A stretch of 64,000 nucleotides of DNA from positions 1,818,871-1,882,870 of the forward strand of contig VFFE01007644.1 in assembly GCA_008921705.1 (NCBI GenBank), read 5' to 3'. The first letter of the stretch is position 1, and the number at the start of each line of letters is the position of its first letter. Shown piece by piece: positions 52,601-64,000 of this stretch. This stretch comes from Burhinus oedicnemus (lineage: Eukaryota; Chordata; Aves; Charadriiformes; Burhinidae). A model generated the notes under the pieces. It was not told the origin of the DNA, did not search any database, and saw only the letters and a program-made list of their open reading frames with translations. The position numbers and the translations under genes were made by a program.

Positions 52601-54929
52601 ATAGAGAACAGAGAAACATATCACAAACACCTGTGAATTTCTGAAACTCTCATCTGATTTTTATCTGATCTTTTCCTGAAACATTATCACACAAATATAT
52701 TTTTCCAGTCAGATCGTGGTTCTAAATGGATGAAAGGACCAGAGAGAAAATAGGATGTTTCATTTTGTTGCTTGTTTGGGATTTTATATATATAAATCTC
52801 TAGTAAATAAATCTCTGAATGAAAAATTGATGCAGGTTTTCTTTTTTTACCTTTCTCCCCTTATCAAAAATGCACTGAGCCTTATCTCGCTGAATTTATT
52901 CACTGATCTTGGCTATTCATTAAAAGTAATAGAACAGCTAAATAACTTTGGTACACAGTAGCTCCAACATCTTTTGTTTAGTTTCTTCAATAAATCATAT
53001 TGTCAGAGGTTACTTTATTTTACTATTGTGTCACTGTAAAAGAATGAACTATATTTTGAAAATTTCCATCCCTGTTGCTTAAGATCTGCTCTACTAAGTT
53101 TAATACTCTGACAATTCCAGCCATAATTTACTCCTTGGAACAGGTCATTAAGTACGCATTGCTGCTTCAGACTTCTTCTTTGATCCATTGCCTTTTATAA
53201 AATATAGAAACAGTCTAAATAGTCTCCATAGAAAGAATTTTCTTTTAGGTTGGTATTTAACTATGAACCATAATATGTAATTCACCCACCCGTCCAGAAA
53301 ATTTTCTTGCACCACACAGATATGTTGCTTTCATTCTCAGAAAGCCATATGGTGCTTCATCATTTGCCACAGTGGACTGATTCAGAAATAATAAGGTTAA
53401 TCATATTACCATAGCTAAGTGAGCAGAGATGCTGGTAAAGCAGGTAGTATCTTCTGTGTTACCTGGAGATAATACAATTGCTCTGTGGCAGTCCGCCAGG
53501 GATTGTCAGAGTCACTTATGGGAATCTGATGTGATTTGGTGTGTAAAGCTATCAGGGTAGCTTGATTGGGGATGCCTGATAGTGTTACAAGCTTCTCCCA
53601 TGGGCAGATCAAAGCAGTTAGTAACACATCAGGGAATGGTCACTGCGATGATACAGCTAATCCCTAGGGAGGAAATTTCATCTTTTTCCTCCAGAGAATT
53701 GTACTCAATCACCATGAAGTAAGAACATTTATGAATGAAATAATCATGTTGCAATTATGAGATCACTTCTGTCTTTCCCCAAAACCTTAGCCTTCAGAGC
53801 ATCCCATTTGAGTCTATTAAATTAGTTTCAGTATTTGCAGGACCCTGCACAGACAAGGCATCTATTTCTATAGTGTTAATGGGTCAAATTGCATTACCCT
53901 TATTACGTTGATAATATCTCTGTCTAGAACAGGACTCTTTCAAATAATGACCCTTAAACTCTCTTTAGGGCCAGAGAATTTTTAAGTTAAGAGAGTTTTT
54001 TTAGAAAGACCATTGTTGTGTATAAATACTTATGTGATAACTGCATAGGTCATTTCATCCTCCTAATGTATAGACAAATTTTGCTATCTATCATCTAAAT
54101 AGTCCATGAATCTTCACCCAACACTTCTAGTTTATCCATTTTTCATGTTTATTTTTTTCATAGATATTAATCATTTAAATCTATTTATAAAGGTAATGTA
54201 TTTACATGTCTAGACATCTGAATATTCAAGCTCCATTTCTCATTCCATGCAGCAAAAATTGATTAGCCGTACCTAGAGAAAATTTGTCAGAGAGTAACTG
54301 CCAATATTAACATCTGGCAGCCAATCTTCTTTATAATCAGCAGCAAAAAGAAGTGATTTTGCCTCTTGGGAGAGCTTTCAAAGTTTCCTGTCTCAATTTG
54401 CAGTTTGTATCTCTCAGGGGTGTGAATATGAATAATGTTACGATTCTCCATAGCTTCATCTATCAAATGTGTAAACTGATGACAGGATCCTGGTAACAAG
54501 ACACTGGGACAATGACATCCCCTAGGCTGCTCTATTACGAGAAAGAACAGAGTCAGCTTAAAAGGCTTGTGGTCTGAAATGAACTCTTGGGGCAGAATTG
54601 ACCCAAGGTGTACAGGGTGATAAAAAAGAAAAGATCAGTGCAAGTACAGAAACAGTTTTCATGTCTCGGTGAAAACAATGTTAGATCTTAGCAGCAATAT
54701 GCAGCTCAGGGTACACGCACTTCAAACAAGCCAGCAAACAAACAGAATGTTAGAGCTGAGACATCAAAACCACAGAGACTTGGTGGATGCCAATTCCTAT
54801 TAATTTTAATGGGCATCTAGCATCCAGATTCCTTGCAATTGTTTGAAATTCAGTACAAAGCATTAATAAATGCTTATATTCCCCCCGCTCCTCCTTATTC
54901 GCATCAGCAGTGACTCTTAACGTGGAAAC

Positions 54930-55520
54930 TAAAACCAGAATCTAGCCAAAGGGAAGGTAGTCAAGGTGTAGGAGGGCCATGGTGATGCCTTGTCAGGCCA
55001 TGGGCAGCTTGGGGAGCTTAGTAATAGCGTCATTCCCTTCCCTGTACTCAGAATAGGAATTGAGTGACCCGCCTTTGCTGGAGCATTACAGTAGTCCTTG
55101 GTATGCTAAAGAGTGGCTAGGGGAGTTCAGAGGCAGGTCCTCATGAGCAAAGATCAGCAGTGTGGAGAGCCACCACCAACTGTATGCCAGTCCAGTAGTT
55201 CCCACACACCCACCGACCTGAGGTAGCTCAAGCTGGAGTACACACACCTCTGTTCGTAGACGTGGGAACCTAAGGGAGGAGCTGGCTTGCAGTCCACGTT
55301 AAAAAGCAAAATCAGAAATCTGCCTGTCCGTGCCTGCCTGCCCAGAAGAGCCATTGCCCTTGAAAAGAAAGCTGTGCATCTTCCATACACCCTGTATGGT
55401 ACCTGCCCGCCCAGATCATGGCAAGAAACTCACCTTTACTGAGCTCACAGCGTGCAAGAACATGTGTAACCACATCCAGGAAGGTTACGGTGCCTAGGGT
55501 GTCTATTGTTACACCACCTT
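54930..55520. other. GC-richer block of unknown nature
   Basis: Base composition rises over about 600 bases, with AGGAGGGCCATGG near 54971 and CCGTGCCTGCCTGCCC near 55329. No CR1 tail, coding domain or terminal repeats are recognisable. It might be a worn LTR, a conserved non-coding element or nothing special. Confidence 0.25.
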
Positions 55521-58500
55521 TCCCCTTCTATGAGCCTCAATATTATGACTACTGGAGTATTCATCAGGGGATTTAAACTGTAAACTAAAGGGTTATTTCA
55601 GAATTCATATTGATGTCTCAAACGGCGCTTCACAAAACTGTTGGAATATTCTGGTCTTTAATGATGACTTATTTAAAGACCGGATCTGCGGTGCTTAAAG
55701 CAACTAGCCTTAAAATCTTTTACAAAAGGAATATTAGAATTGTTTCATTTCTTGTATTAATTTTCTGCTGTACCATTCAATAGAAGAGCAAAAAGCTTGA
55801 GGCAAACTAGTAGTTATTGGTCATATACAGTATTTGTTAAGAAAATGTGTTGGGAGATAAATTTATGTTCCTTAGTTATTTTGAGTTGCCTGAAAAGAAT
55901 TCTTCATCATAGTTGAATTCAGATTATAAGAACTAGTCAATGAATCACAAATGAGAGCGTTTTCCTTGGCTGTAAAGTATATTTGCTACCACTGCAATAC
56001 ACACTAATAAGAAAGGTAGAAAACAAGTAAAATGACTGAACCCCCTGTAGAAGAGTGCTTATAGACTAGCCATCACAATCAGAAGGTAACTAAACAAAAC
56101 ATATCGCACAAATAGTTGTAAATTACCATAGCCTCATTGACCTCAGTGCAGCCAGTGATTTGCAGCAGCATCTGTCCCCTTCTCCTTAGAGACTAAGCAA
56201 CAATTTTATTCATAAGTGTGTTTTCCTCAGAGATAAAAGGCTATCTTTCCACTTGCCCTCCCCTTATTTTTTTAAAGGGGATGTTGGCATATTATTTGAA
56301 AAGCCAACAACTGACTGAGCTGTGCTCAATATAATGTCATCATTTATACTTCAACTTTGAAACGTGCACCAGGATTGAAGTTCTTTTACTCCCACAGGGG
56401 TAACACTCTATTTTAAGTGCCCATTAACTAATCCTAAACAGCAATGGAAAATCAGTGGAAATACATGTGACATCGACATGAATACCAAGTGAATTTGTGA
56501 AGATTACTGCTGCATACAAAATTATTCAACTATAGAAGGGACACTTGAAAGAAAAAGTTGCTGAAATAAGGAGCTAGTCATAAAAAATATGTGTCATTCA
56601 GTAATAGTTATTTTATATTATATGGCTCTACTCATGGCAGTTAGTCTGCATTTCTATTATAAATCTTGGCTTTCAGGGGCTTAAAACTTGCCTATTAAAA
56701 AACTTAGTCCGTGACTTGGTACTAACACGTATGTGTCTGGGATTAAATTTTGTGTTAATAAAAAAAATATAGCAGCCACTTATTAAAGTTGAGTAAAATG
56801 TTAAGGGATTCAAGTGCTGTTTAGCATTGTTAATATCTTGCTTTTAAAATAAAATTATATAGACACTTTTATATATACACTTGTTACTGATTGGTCCCAC
56901 TAAAACGGTTATGAAGAGAATTTCAGGAAATGTCTGACTCTGCTCACGTGTCGACGACTGCTTGAATTACTGACTCTTAGTATCAACATGAGAGGCAAAA
57001 ACTTAGCTATTTATTTAGCTCTCAGCATCTACGTGATTGTTAATAGACCTCAATTTCTCATGGGCTGGGACTACTTTGTTACCAATATTTAGATGCTTAA
57101 TCTGTATGTAGGAAGCTTGTCTTGGATTTTAGAAGTGCTGAGATCTCCCAGCGCCCACTGAGTTTAAACTGGGCCAACAAAGCCCAGGGGATATCAGCAT
57201 AGGTTCCTGCTTTTACGTTCTGAGATTTGAATATGTAGTCCCAGTTAATGGGAATAGTCGGTGCTTTGTCTTGCTGGATCTGATGCTGTCTGAGTATTTA
57301 TACAATTACCTCATAAACTGTATGGAAGGGAGAGCTTTAACCCACAATATTAGCACTATCAGCGATAAGCAGGAAGAGAGGAAAGAACAGATTTGCACAC
57401 TAACTCCCTCGGACAGAGTTCACAGGACAATTCAATTCTGAATGCAGAATCCAGAATACAACATGCAACAGGGAAAAATGCACATTTATAATTACAGTGA
57501 AACCAGAGCTGCTGTAATCTAGACATGTTCAGAATGATGAAACACATTTAAAATCTGCATTGTTATTATCTGCTAACCCAATTTACTACGAGTTGATTTT
57601 CCAGTCAATTTCTCTGAGTTAAAATGACTAGGATGGAGTACCTAAGACATTCATTCACGTTTGTTCCAATATTTGTATACAAAGACAAACAGTTCTTGTC
57701 CCTAAAATTTAAAGATATCTCTCACACATGCTCATTCTTTTATATTCTCCACCCTAGCATAGCCTCTCTATGCAAACACTCTCCCAAAACATTAACTGAT
57801 GTATTGATGTCATTTCCCCCTTCTAGGCACCCCGAGATGATCATTCCTCAGAGAGTAAGCAATGCCGAATCTCATAAAATAACAGGAAAAGGGCTTTTAT
57901 GGAAGGTTAATTTATGCTGGTGTGATTTGGGGTAAAGAGAGTCTTTTTTGCAGTGTCTGCACACTACGTAGCAAAGGGAGGTCCCAATTCAAGACCAGGA
58001 GACAACATGCTGTATAATACAAATGATCTTGGAAGTCATATTAAGAACTAAACAGAAAACAGCTGAAGTGCTTGCCCTTCTGAATATTTCTGCGAAACAG
58101 AGTAAAACAAAATAAAATCCCCAGAAGGAAAAAAATAATGGATGAAGTGAATTGATCTTAGCAAAAGATGTGGTATTTTGATAAGAAATACGTTAGATGC
58201 AGTAGCCAAATGACACATTGGTTTTGGATGGCTAGGTTCCTTGGTTGACACACCTCGCTTTGATTCTCAAAACCCTTCTGGAAGATGTTGATTATTTTCT
58301 GTTCATTTACTGAGATTTGTAAAGTAGATGACAGACATAATAAAAACTAAAAATAAAAAGAAAAAAGGAAGTAGATGTAGAGATACAGAGAACTCAGGTT
58401 AGATTGAAAGGAAACTGAAGGGAGACCCTTCTGACAGCCCGATTTAAGAGGAGGTTTACAGCTGCATTCTTTGTTTCTGGCAGTCTGTATGTCTACATTT

Positions 58501-59335
58501 CTTGTAGAATAACTACATACGGCTTTAACCAGAAAGTTATGAAGATTTTGGAGCTATACCTAACCTAACACTAAATTGGCAATCCATTTACAAAACTGGT
58601 TTAACACGTTGACAAGAAGCAAAGGTGAAGTAAAACTCGTTTCTCTGACGATGTTCTCATATTCTGAGTTAAACAAATGGAAACAGTTGGAAGAAAAAGT
58701 ACATATCAAACAATGTGAGGGTAACACATCAAACCAGTTAAGTTCTTACTATTTCTTCACTTAAATAGGAACATTTAAATATGTACCTAATAAAATTAAC
58801 TTTATAGTCCCAATTTTATGAAAGCTTATCTACTTTATCCACTTCCTGAGTTGACTTTCCTCAAATCCTTTCATAAACCTTTAACTTCCTTGAGCCTTAT
58901 GAAAAAACTTGACAAAAGCTGAACATCTGGTGTGTGGTGACCCCACGTTTTCCATGTTGACCGGGAATGCTGCATTGTTTTCTTTGAACTCTCCCTCACC
59001 ATTTTTTGGGTCCATCAGTTACCATTTCTGTTCTACTTCAAGAATAAGGTTCTGGAGTCAGCTTTTGGGGTATTTGTTGTGTTTGTGTAGTAGCTTCTAC
59101 AAGAAGATCGCAGGAGAGGATTATGGTGTGTAGTCGTTATGATAACACATTTCATGACGATTTAAATATTTAAAGCTTTGTATATAATTTTAAAGTTTTG
59201 AGTGAACATTGTGCTAGAAATCTGTATGTATCACCTGTTATTCTTATGTATGCAGTCATTCATTTGTGGTTTATCATTTGTCCTTTTTCTCAGTGTGTTA
59301 AATCAGACTTGATTTAAGATGGTAAAAGAAACATG

Positions 59336-59396
59336 GAAAATTGCAGTTACTCCTTTCAAAGTTTTGGATAGAAAATTACAGTTACTTCTTTCAACA
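59336..59396 (+). repeat. Two-copy tandem repeat, 35-base period
   Basis: GAAAATTGCAGTTACTCC at 59336 and GAAAATTACAGTTACTTC at 59371 start two successive copies; the second is incomplete. The copies differ at few positions, pointing to a local duplication. Confidence 0.75.
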
Positions 59397-62300
59397 TCAT
59401 GACTAGCTGCCGTTTTCTTATACATCATAGGTGAAATTACCAATCTCAGCAATTTTCTCTACCATTTTTACAGTTCTCAAAGAAATTACAGTGCACTGAA
59501 ACCACTTTGTCTGGATCAAACATTGTTTGTGGCTTTGTTTTATAGTCCCATCAGTACTAACTGGACAATTAAGATTTTTTGTGTCGTTTATTGAGTGCAA
59601 TGATTTACTGATTCTGTTCTCCTCTTTATACCCTACGTGTATGCATTGCATGCAGTGCATTTCCTGTAATTAAATTACCAGATTGGTGTCAAACCAATTG
59701 TTTTATTTAATTGTTCTGAAATTTAAGTAATTTTAGTGCCTTTACTCATTTTTTAACTGAGGGGGAAGTAGTTACCTATTTTACTTGACTATAAGCCGCA
59801 AGAATCAAACCGTGGCTGAGCAAAACCGTGTAAAATTGCTTTGATTTTTATGCAAGAATTAGACTAAAAGTACAATTGCCACGTTTTTTTAAATATAGTT
59901 CATATGACAGCACAATCCTACAAGTTCTGAGAGCTAAGGTATGTTACCTGTTTAAGGACAAATGAAATGGAAACACACAGCCCTTTGTAGAATCCAGCTC
60001 TCTTGGAAGCAGTCAGGCAAACGTGATGAGGTGGGATGGAGCTCAGAGGATGGCTTGCAGTACTGTTGCAATTCCCAGCGCTGCTGCTGCTGCTCAGTCT
60101 GACACAATGCTTAGCTGGGGCATCAGCGCAGTCACAAACGTCCTGACCTTTAGATTCCTTTCCACACTGGCAGGACAATTTAGTCTGTGGATTGATCATT
60201 GAAAAAAGATGTCCTATAATGAAATTAATATAAAAGTGAAAGCCGTTACTGAGACCTCCAAATGCGAATTCCTGTTTAACATGTAACATGAATAATTTTG
60301 TTAAGAACTTAAACATCCATTTCAGCTGCGTTCTGCATGGTTTATACCACTGTACGTGTTGTGGAGCCACCAGTTACTGGATGGGATGCTTCAGTCACTA
60401 GTTATCATGAGAATGGCTTTTATTCACTATTCGGAGTCAGAGCCTCTTCGCTTTGGCAGTATATGTCATATCCCTGCATGGGGTTGCCGCATGCTTTACT
60501 GTGGAAATAAGGTCCATGTTTGTCCTTATTGACTGATAATGGTGACGTGGGCTTCAGCATAGAACACCCTGGGTATATATTTATTTACTTCACAAATATT
60601 TGAACTGCTGTTCTCTTGCTGTCCTCAATTAAAGCTAGATCTACTGTATTTTATCAGCAGTCTACACTATGATCTTAGTGTAGTTATAACCTTTGCAATT
60701 CTGGGACGAGGTTAAGCCCCCGGAAGCAGAGTATCACATTACACACAGAATGTTGAATCCAGCTTTTGAAAATCCAAATCCTCTTCAACAAAATTCAGAG
60801 CATATTGCGGCTTTCCTTTGGCTATTGTATACCACTCCTGTGTGTGGAAAGAAAGCAAAATTATTTTCATGATGCATTTTGAAGGAGTAAAATATTTTTA
60901 TAGGTGTCACTGGGAGAAAGTATTTAGCTAGCATTCCAAGCAGCCTTTAGAACAATATGTAAGCTTTACACCCTTCTTCAACTTAGCATGTCGGCATTCT
61001 TATTAATGAACTCTCTTTATTTTGATTTTTCTTCAACACTTATCTGTAAATCCTGTGGTGGTTTTTTTTCTGTTGGGTTTTTTTTTCCCTCCAAATAGTA
61101 TATTTCATTTGGTATTCTACATGGCCTATTTTTCCTAGGGTGGATTTCATCTCTTGCTCATCTTCCAATGCAGTAGTACCCATGAGCACACAACCCTGGG
61201 GCTCCACTTTCTGCAATGTCTCTTCACTGAATACAGTATCAAGGTTATTGCAGTGGCACGTAACGATTTCCATGGCACAGACTCAAGTTACCTGGAAGGC
61301 TGTATCTCCCTTTGTAACTCTAATCTCCATGGTTAGAAACAATAGAATTATCTACCTCTAGACGTGATCAGTGAGTCTGCATTATTTTAAGCAGTTTCCA
61401 ATCTTGAATCTTGCTACTTAATACATAGAAATAAGCATGTAATGCAATTTAATGATCAAAGTCAACATTTGCTAAATTGGCAATGTTATGTATAAAAAAA
61501 AAAAGAAAAATGGGATGTAAAAATAGGATAAAAATGCCTTCTTGTAGGAAGCTGGGTCACTGAAACAGATCCAAAGACTTTGGTAATTTAGTTTATGTTA
61601 TATTTTATATAACCATAACACATTAAGCAAGACGGCATCCAAGCCTAGTGAAATGGCAAATCACGTTAACTTGTTAGGCCACTAGGTCAGAATTTCACCA
61701 GTAGATTTTTCGAAAAGAGAGAACAGAATAAAAAAAACTTGAAAGCAAAAGACTGTATAGATAATTTGTTTGTATATGTAGTCTTAAGTTTTCTAATATG
61801 AACTGTAGTGCCATTACATATATTGAGTAGCACACTCTCTGCATGCTTGATTGTTTTCTGTGTATCTGTAATGAATCTAAAAAGTAAAGGTTTTGTTAAC
61901 ACTGATGCTAAGAAATGCATAAAGAAAAGCATTGGCCACGAACAGCAATAGCAGTATTTAGTGATGTGACAAAACTGAAGCACGCTATATACTTCTAAGT
62001 GCCATCTACTGGCATTTCTTTCATTAAGTACTACATGCATTCATATGTAGAGAAATCTTCTAATAGTCCAACAGTCTAACCAGTAATCTGTATCATTAAA
62101 CTTTTTAGCTTTCCCATCATTATTTGAATTGTGGCCTTATTTTCCCAGTCTGTATCTTAAAGTATGCAGTTTTCAGCTGTTTATGGTTGCTTTTTATTTA
62201 GTTTATCACCCAGACAATAGTGGTCAAAGAAATAAACACTGTGAATCAAAACTCGAAATGAATCATTCTCAGGGCTCTATCATTACCTTGCAGTGTTTCA

Positions 62301-63149
62301 AAGTGTGTGAAGATTGTATAGAACAAACTTGTAATTTGATCTCTAGCTTCATCATTGTTCTGTATTAATAAAAACCTAAAATAGTGAAGAATTCAAAATC
62401 CATGGTTGGAAAAAGCAGAGACAATTTTCATTTGCAGAAATGCAATAATTCATTCAGCTCCTGTACTCAGCACTTCATATTTATGTTTGATATGACTGGG
62501 AAACATGTGGTAATACAGTTTTTTTTCTGGCCAGACTGGATCATCTCCAGTATCAATTTTCCTGCAGTGATGAAATCTGCCTTGAAAATTCTGTCCTCAA
62601 AATGCATTTCCTAGTGGAAGCGTGGAATGATGTGTATGCAGGGAGTGCAGGTGTCCTCTGATAAAGAGATTACAATAAAGAACTTAAGGCCCCGACATGC
62701 AGTACTATCATGATTGCTTCTTCTGGAAGACAGTGAAGGTATTTAAATGTCTAACTTGCCATGTGTCAGCCTGTATTCCTCATCTTATTTTCAAACCACT
62801 GGGCTTGGGTACAGCTGCTGTGTCATAAGAGAGGACTGCCGTCATGCTCTTTCCTACCATATAAACCCTGAGAATGGGTTTGACAATGGGCAATGTTAAC
62901 TAGCATTCGTTTCAGTTTTTTCCATTAGTCTGTGTGAGACCCATGCCTGAAACTTATTTGCTAACTTTTTTTGTAGCTTTATGCTAGTCTAATGCCTTTA
63001 TAAATATCTGTGCCTATGACAAAGACAGGTATTAATAAATGTCTTTCTCAGTGAAAGAAAAAAAAAAAAATACAAAAAGTGTGCCAGACTCTGGCAGACT
63101 TCCTCACTATGATTGATACCTTACCATAAAAAGTTCTATTTTCATACTC

Positions 63150-63605
63150 CAACAGGGATTTTTTCCTGATATGTCTTGACATAACATTTGCCATTTTGTT
63201 GCCACAGTCATATTGATGGTTCATAGTCATTCTGTGGTCAGGTACTGTAGCCAGGTCTTTCTCCACCTCTGTCATTTTCAAGCTGAGCTCCCCAGTTGTA
63301 CCAGAAATTCTTGTTATTGATCTCTAAGTGAATGGTTGTGCGTTTTGTGCTATTACGTTTCATCCTATTTCCCTTACTCCACTTCTAAATGTCATCCAGA
63401 TTGTCCTGTAGGGTATTCCACTCTTCCATCGCATTGATGATGTCTCCCAACTACGTTTCAGCACCAAATGTCACAAGCATTGTCCCAAGCTTTTGTGTCA
63501 GCTTAGCGATTAAAATGTTAAATACAATGGGCCCTAACGCCAATCCATTAATAAAATTCCACCAGCAACCTTCCTCCCTAACTAGGAATTTAGCCTGAGC
63601 AGATG
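63150..63605 (-). mobile_element. Ancient CR1-type LINE relic (copy F)
   Basis: On the minus strand, frames read GPIVFNIL (63512-63535 on the plus strand), an eroded palm motif with TFGAET where CR1 has KFADDT (about 63450-63470), then LQDNLDD, KWSKGNRMKRN, TEVEKDLA, DHRMTMNHQYD and KMANVM. The order is that of CR1 ORF2 from the reverse transcriptase palm into the thumb. The catalytic aspartates are lost and stops and frameshifts are frequent. The wording is closer to CR1 lineages known from turtles and crocodiles than to copies A-C, so this is probably an old insertion predating modern birds. Both ends are approximate. Confidence 0.75.
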
Positions 63606-64000
63606 ACTAACGCTGCTGGAGTCAGTAGAATAATTTTTTCTTACGGGTAGTTTTTATTCTGTTGTAGTCATGGTAAATGACCAGTGTTGTGAGAAGGGAG
63701 AGCTAAAATCAGTGGCAACTACTAGATGCTTAAAGTTAAGTGTGTGTTCAAGTTTTTAGCTATAAATATCAGAGGTAAAATTTCCCTCTTAAACTTTTTG
63801 CCTTGAGTGGAATCTTGTTGCCTGTGCATCCTGTTGCCAGAGCAACCTGTACTGGCACTGGTACAGTGGCAAAGATCAGCTACGGCTTTCAGAACAGACA
63901 TAATGACATAAATGTGTGCAGTAGGTTTCATTTTTTCAAACACTCATACCAACATTATCCGTTTTCCTTGTTTCATAAAATTATGGAAAAAAACCTTTCA
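63606..64000. other. Unique DNA at the right edge
   Basis: No repeat or coding signal is recognised in these last bases. A 73-codon minus-strand open frame at 63722-63943 has no family resemblance. Confidence 0.6.

Larger units (their letters stand above)
49681..63149. other. Unique AT-rich DNA, no gene recognised
   Basis: A long stretch without a supported gene or clear transposon. It holds old-relic motifs near 50908, 54791 and 56133, a GC-richer block at 54930-55520, a two-copy tandem repeat at 59336-59396, and A tracts near 61493 and 63057. The longest open frame, 150 codons on the minus strand at 59918-60370, matches nothing I know and is within the range expected by chance for a window of this size. 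Confidence 0.6.

Noticed and set aside
59918..60370. 150-codon minus-strand open frame, the longest outside CR1
   Set aside because: With a stop about every 16 codons in AT-rich DNA, one frame of this length in 64 kb on both strands is close to chance expectation. It has no recognisable domain, signal peptide or splice context, and a CTG repeat inflates part of it.
1..64000. tRNA, rRNA, CRISPR array, mitochondrial insert, telomere repeat or viral genome segment
   Set aside because: No cloverleaf with a GTTCRAATC-type loop, no regular spaced repeats, no TTAGGG runs and no viral coding blocks were seen on either strand.

Overview
The window looks like a stretch of bird nuclear DNA that is intergenic or deep intronic. 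It is AT-rich and the only clearly recognisable genes are remnants of CR1 (chicken repeat 1) non-LTR retrotransposons. The avian call rests on CR1 3' ends of the bird type (a conserved tail after TCCCTTCCAACC, then ATTCTGTGAT-like octamers), on at least two age classes of CR1, on two worn MIR SINE fragments, and on the absence of L1, Alu or B elements. I cannot name the species. No bacterial or viral genome, CRISPR array, tRNA or rRNA was seen, and I found no host exon I would defend.

Layout: 1-5.8 kb, unique AT-rich DNA. 5.79-7.48 kb, the longest CR1 copy (A, + strand), with the reverse transcriptase palm motif still readable. 7.5-18.3 kb, unique DNA with A/T tracts. 18.33-19.55 kb, two CR1 copies (B on -, C on +) fused 5' end to 5' end, making a long imperfect inverted repeat. 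19.5-41.6 kb, mostly unique DNA with a MIR on + (24.1 kb), a possible small solo LTR (26.3 kb), a 28-base A tract (33.84 kb) and a MIR on - (34.3 kb). 41.61-42.01 kb, a CR1 in which an endonuclease-domain piece is joined directly to the 3' end (D). 42-49 kb, unique DNA holding unexplained open frames near 44 kb and a CpG-rich block near 45.7-46.1 kb. 49.04-49.68 kb, an older CR1 (E). 49.7-63.1 kb, unique DNA. 63.15-63.6 kb, a very old CR1-type reverse transcriptase relic on - (F).

Nothing here works together as an operon or pathway. The most informative observations concern retrotransposition. Copies A and C, 12 kb apart, differ by only about six substitutions over about 480 bases and share a compensating pair of frameshifts. 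Copies B and C meet head to head with no unrelated DNA between them. Copy D is an internally deleted CR1. The best candidate for host function is the CpG-rich block at 45.64-46.12 kb, which carries a strong splice-donor-like site, but no transcript is demonstrated. All similarity statements were made by eye and from memory of family consensus features; no search was run.
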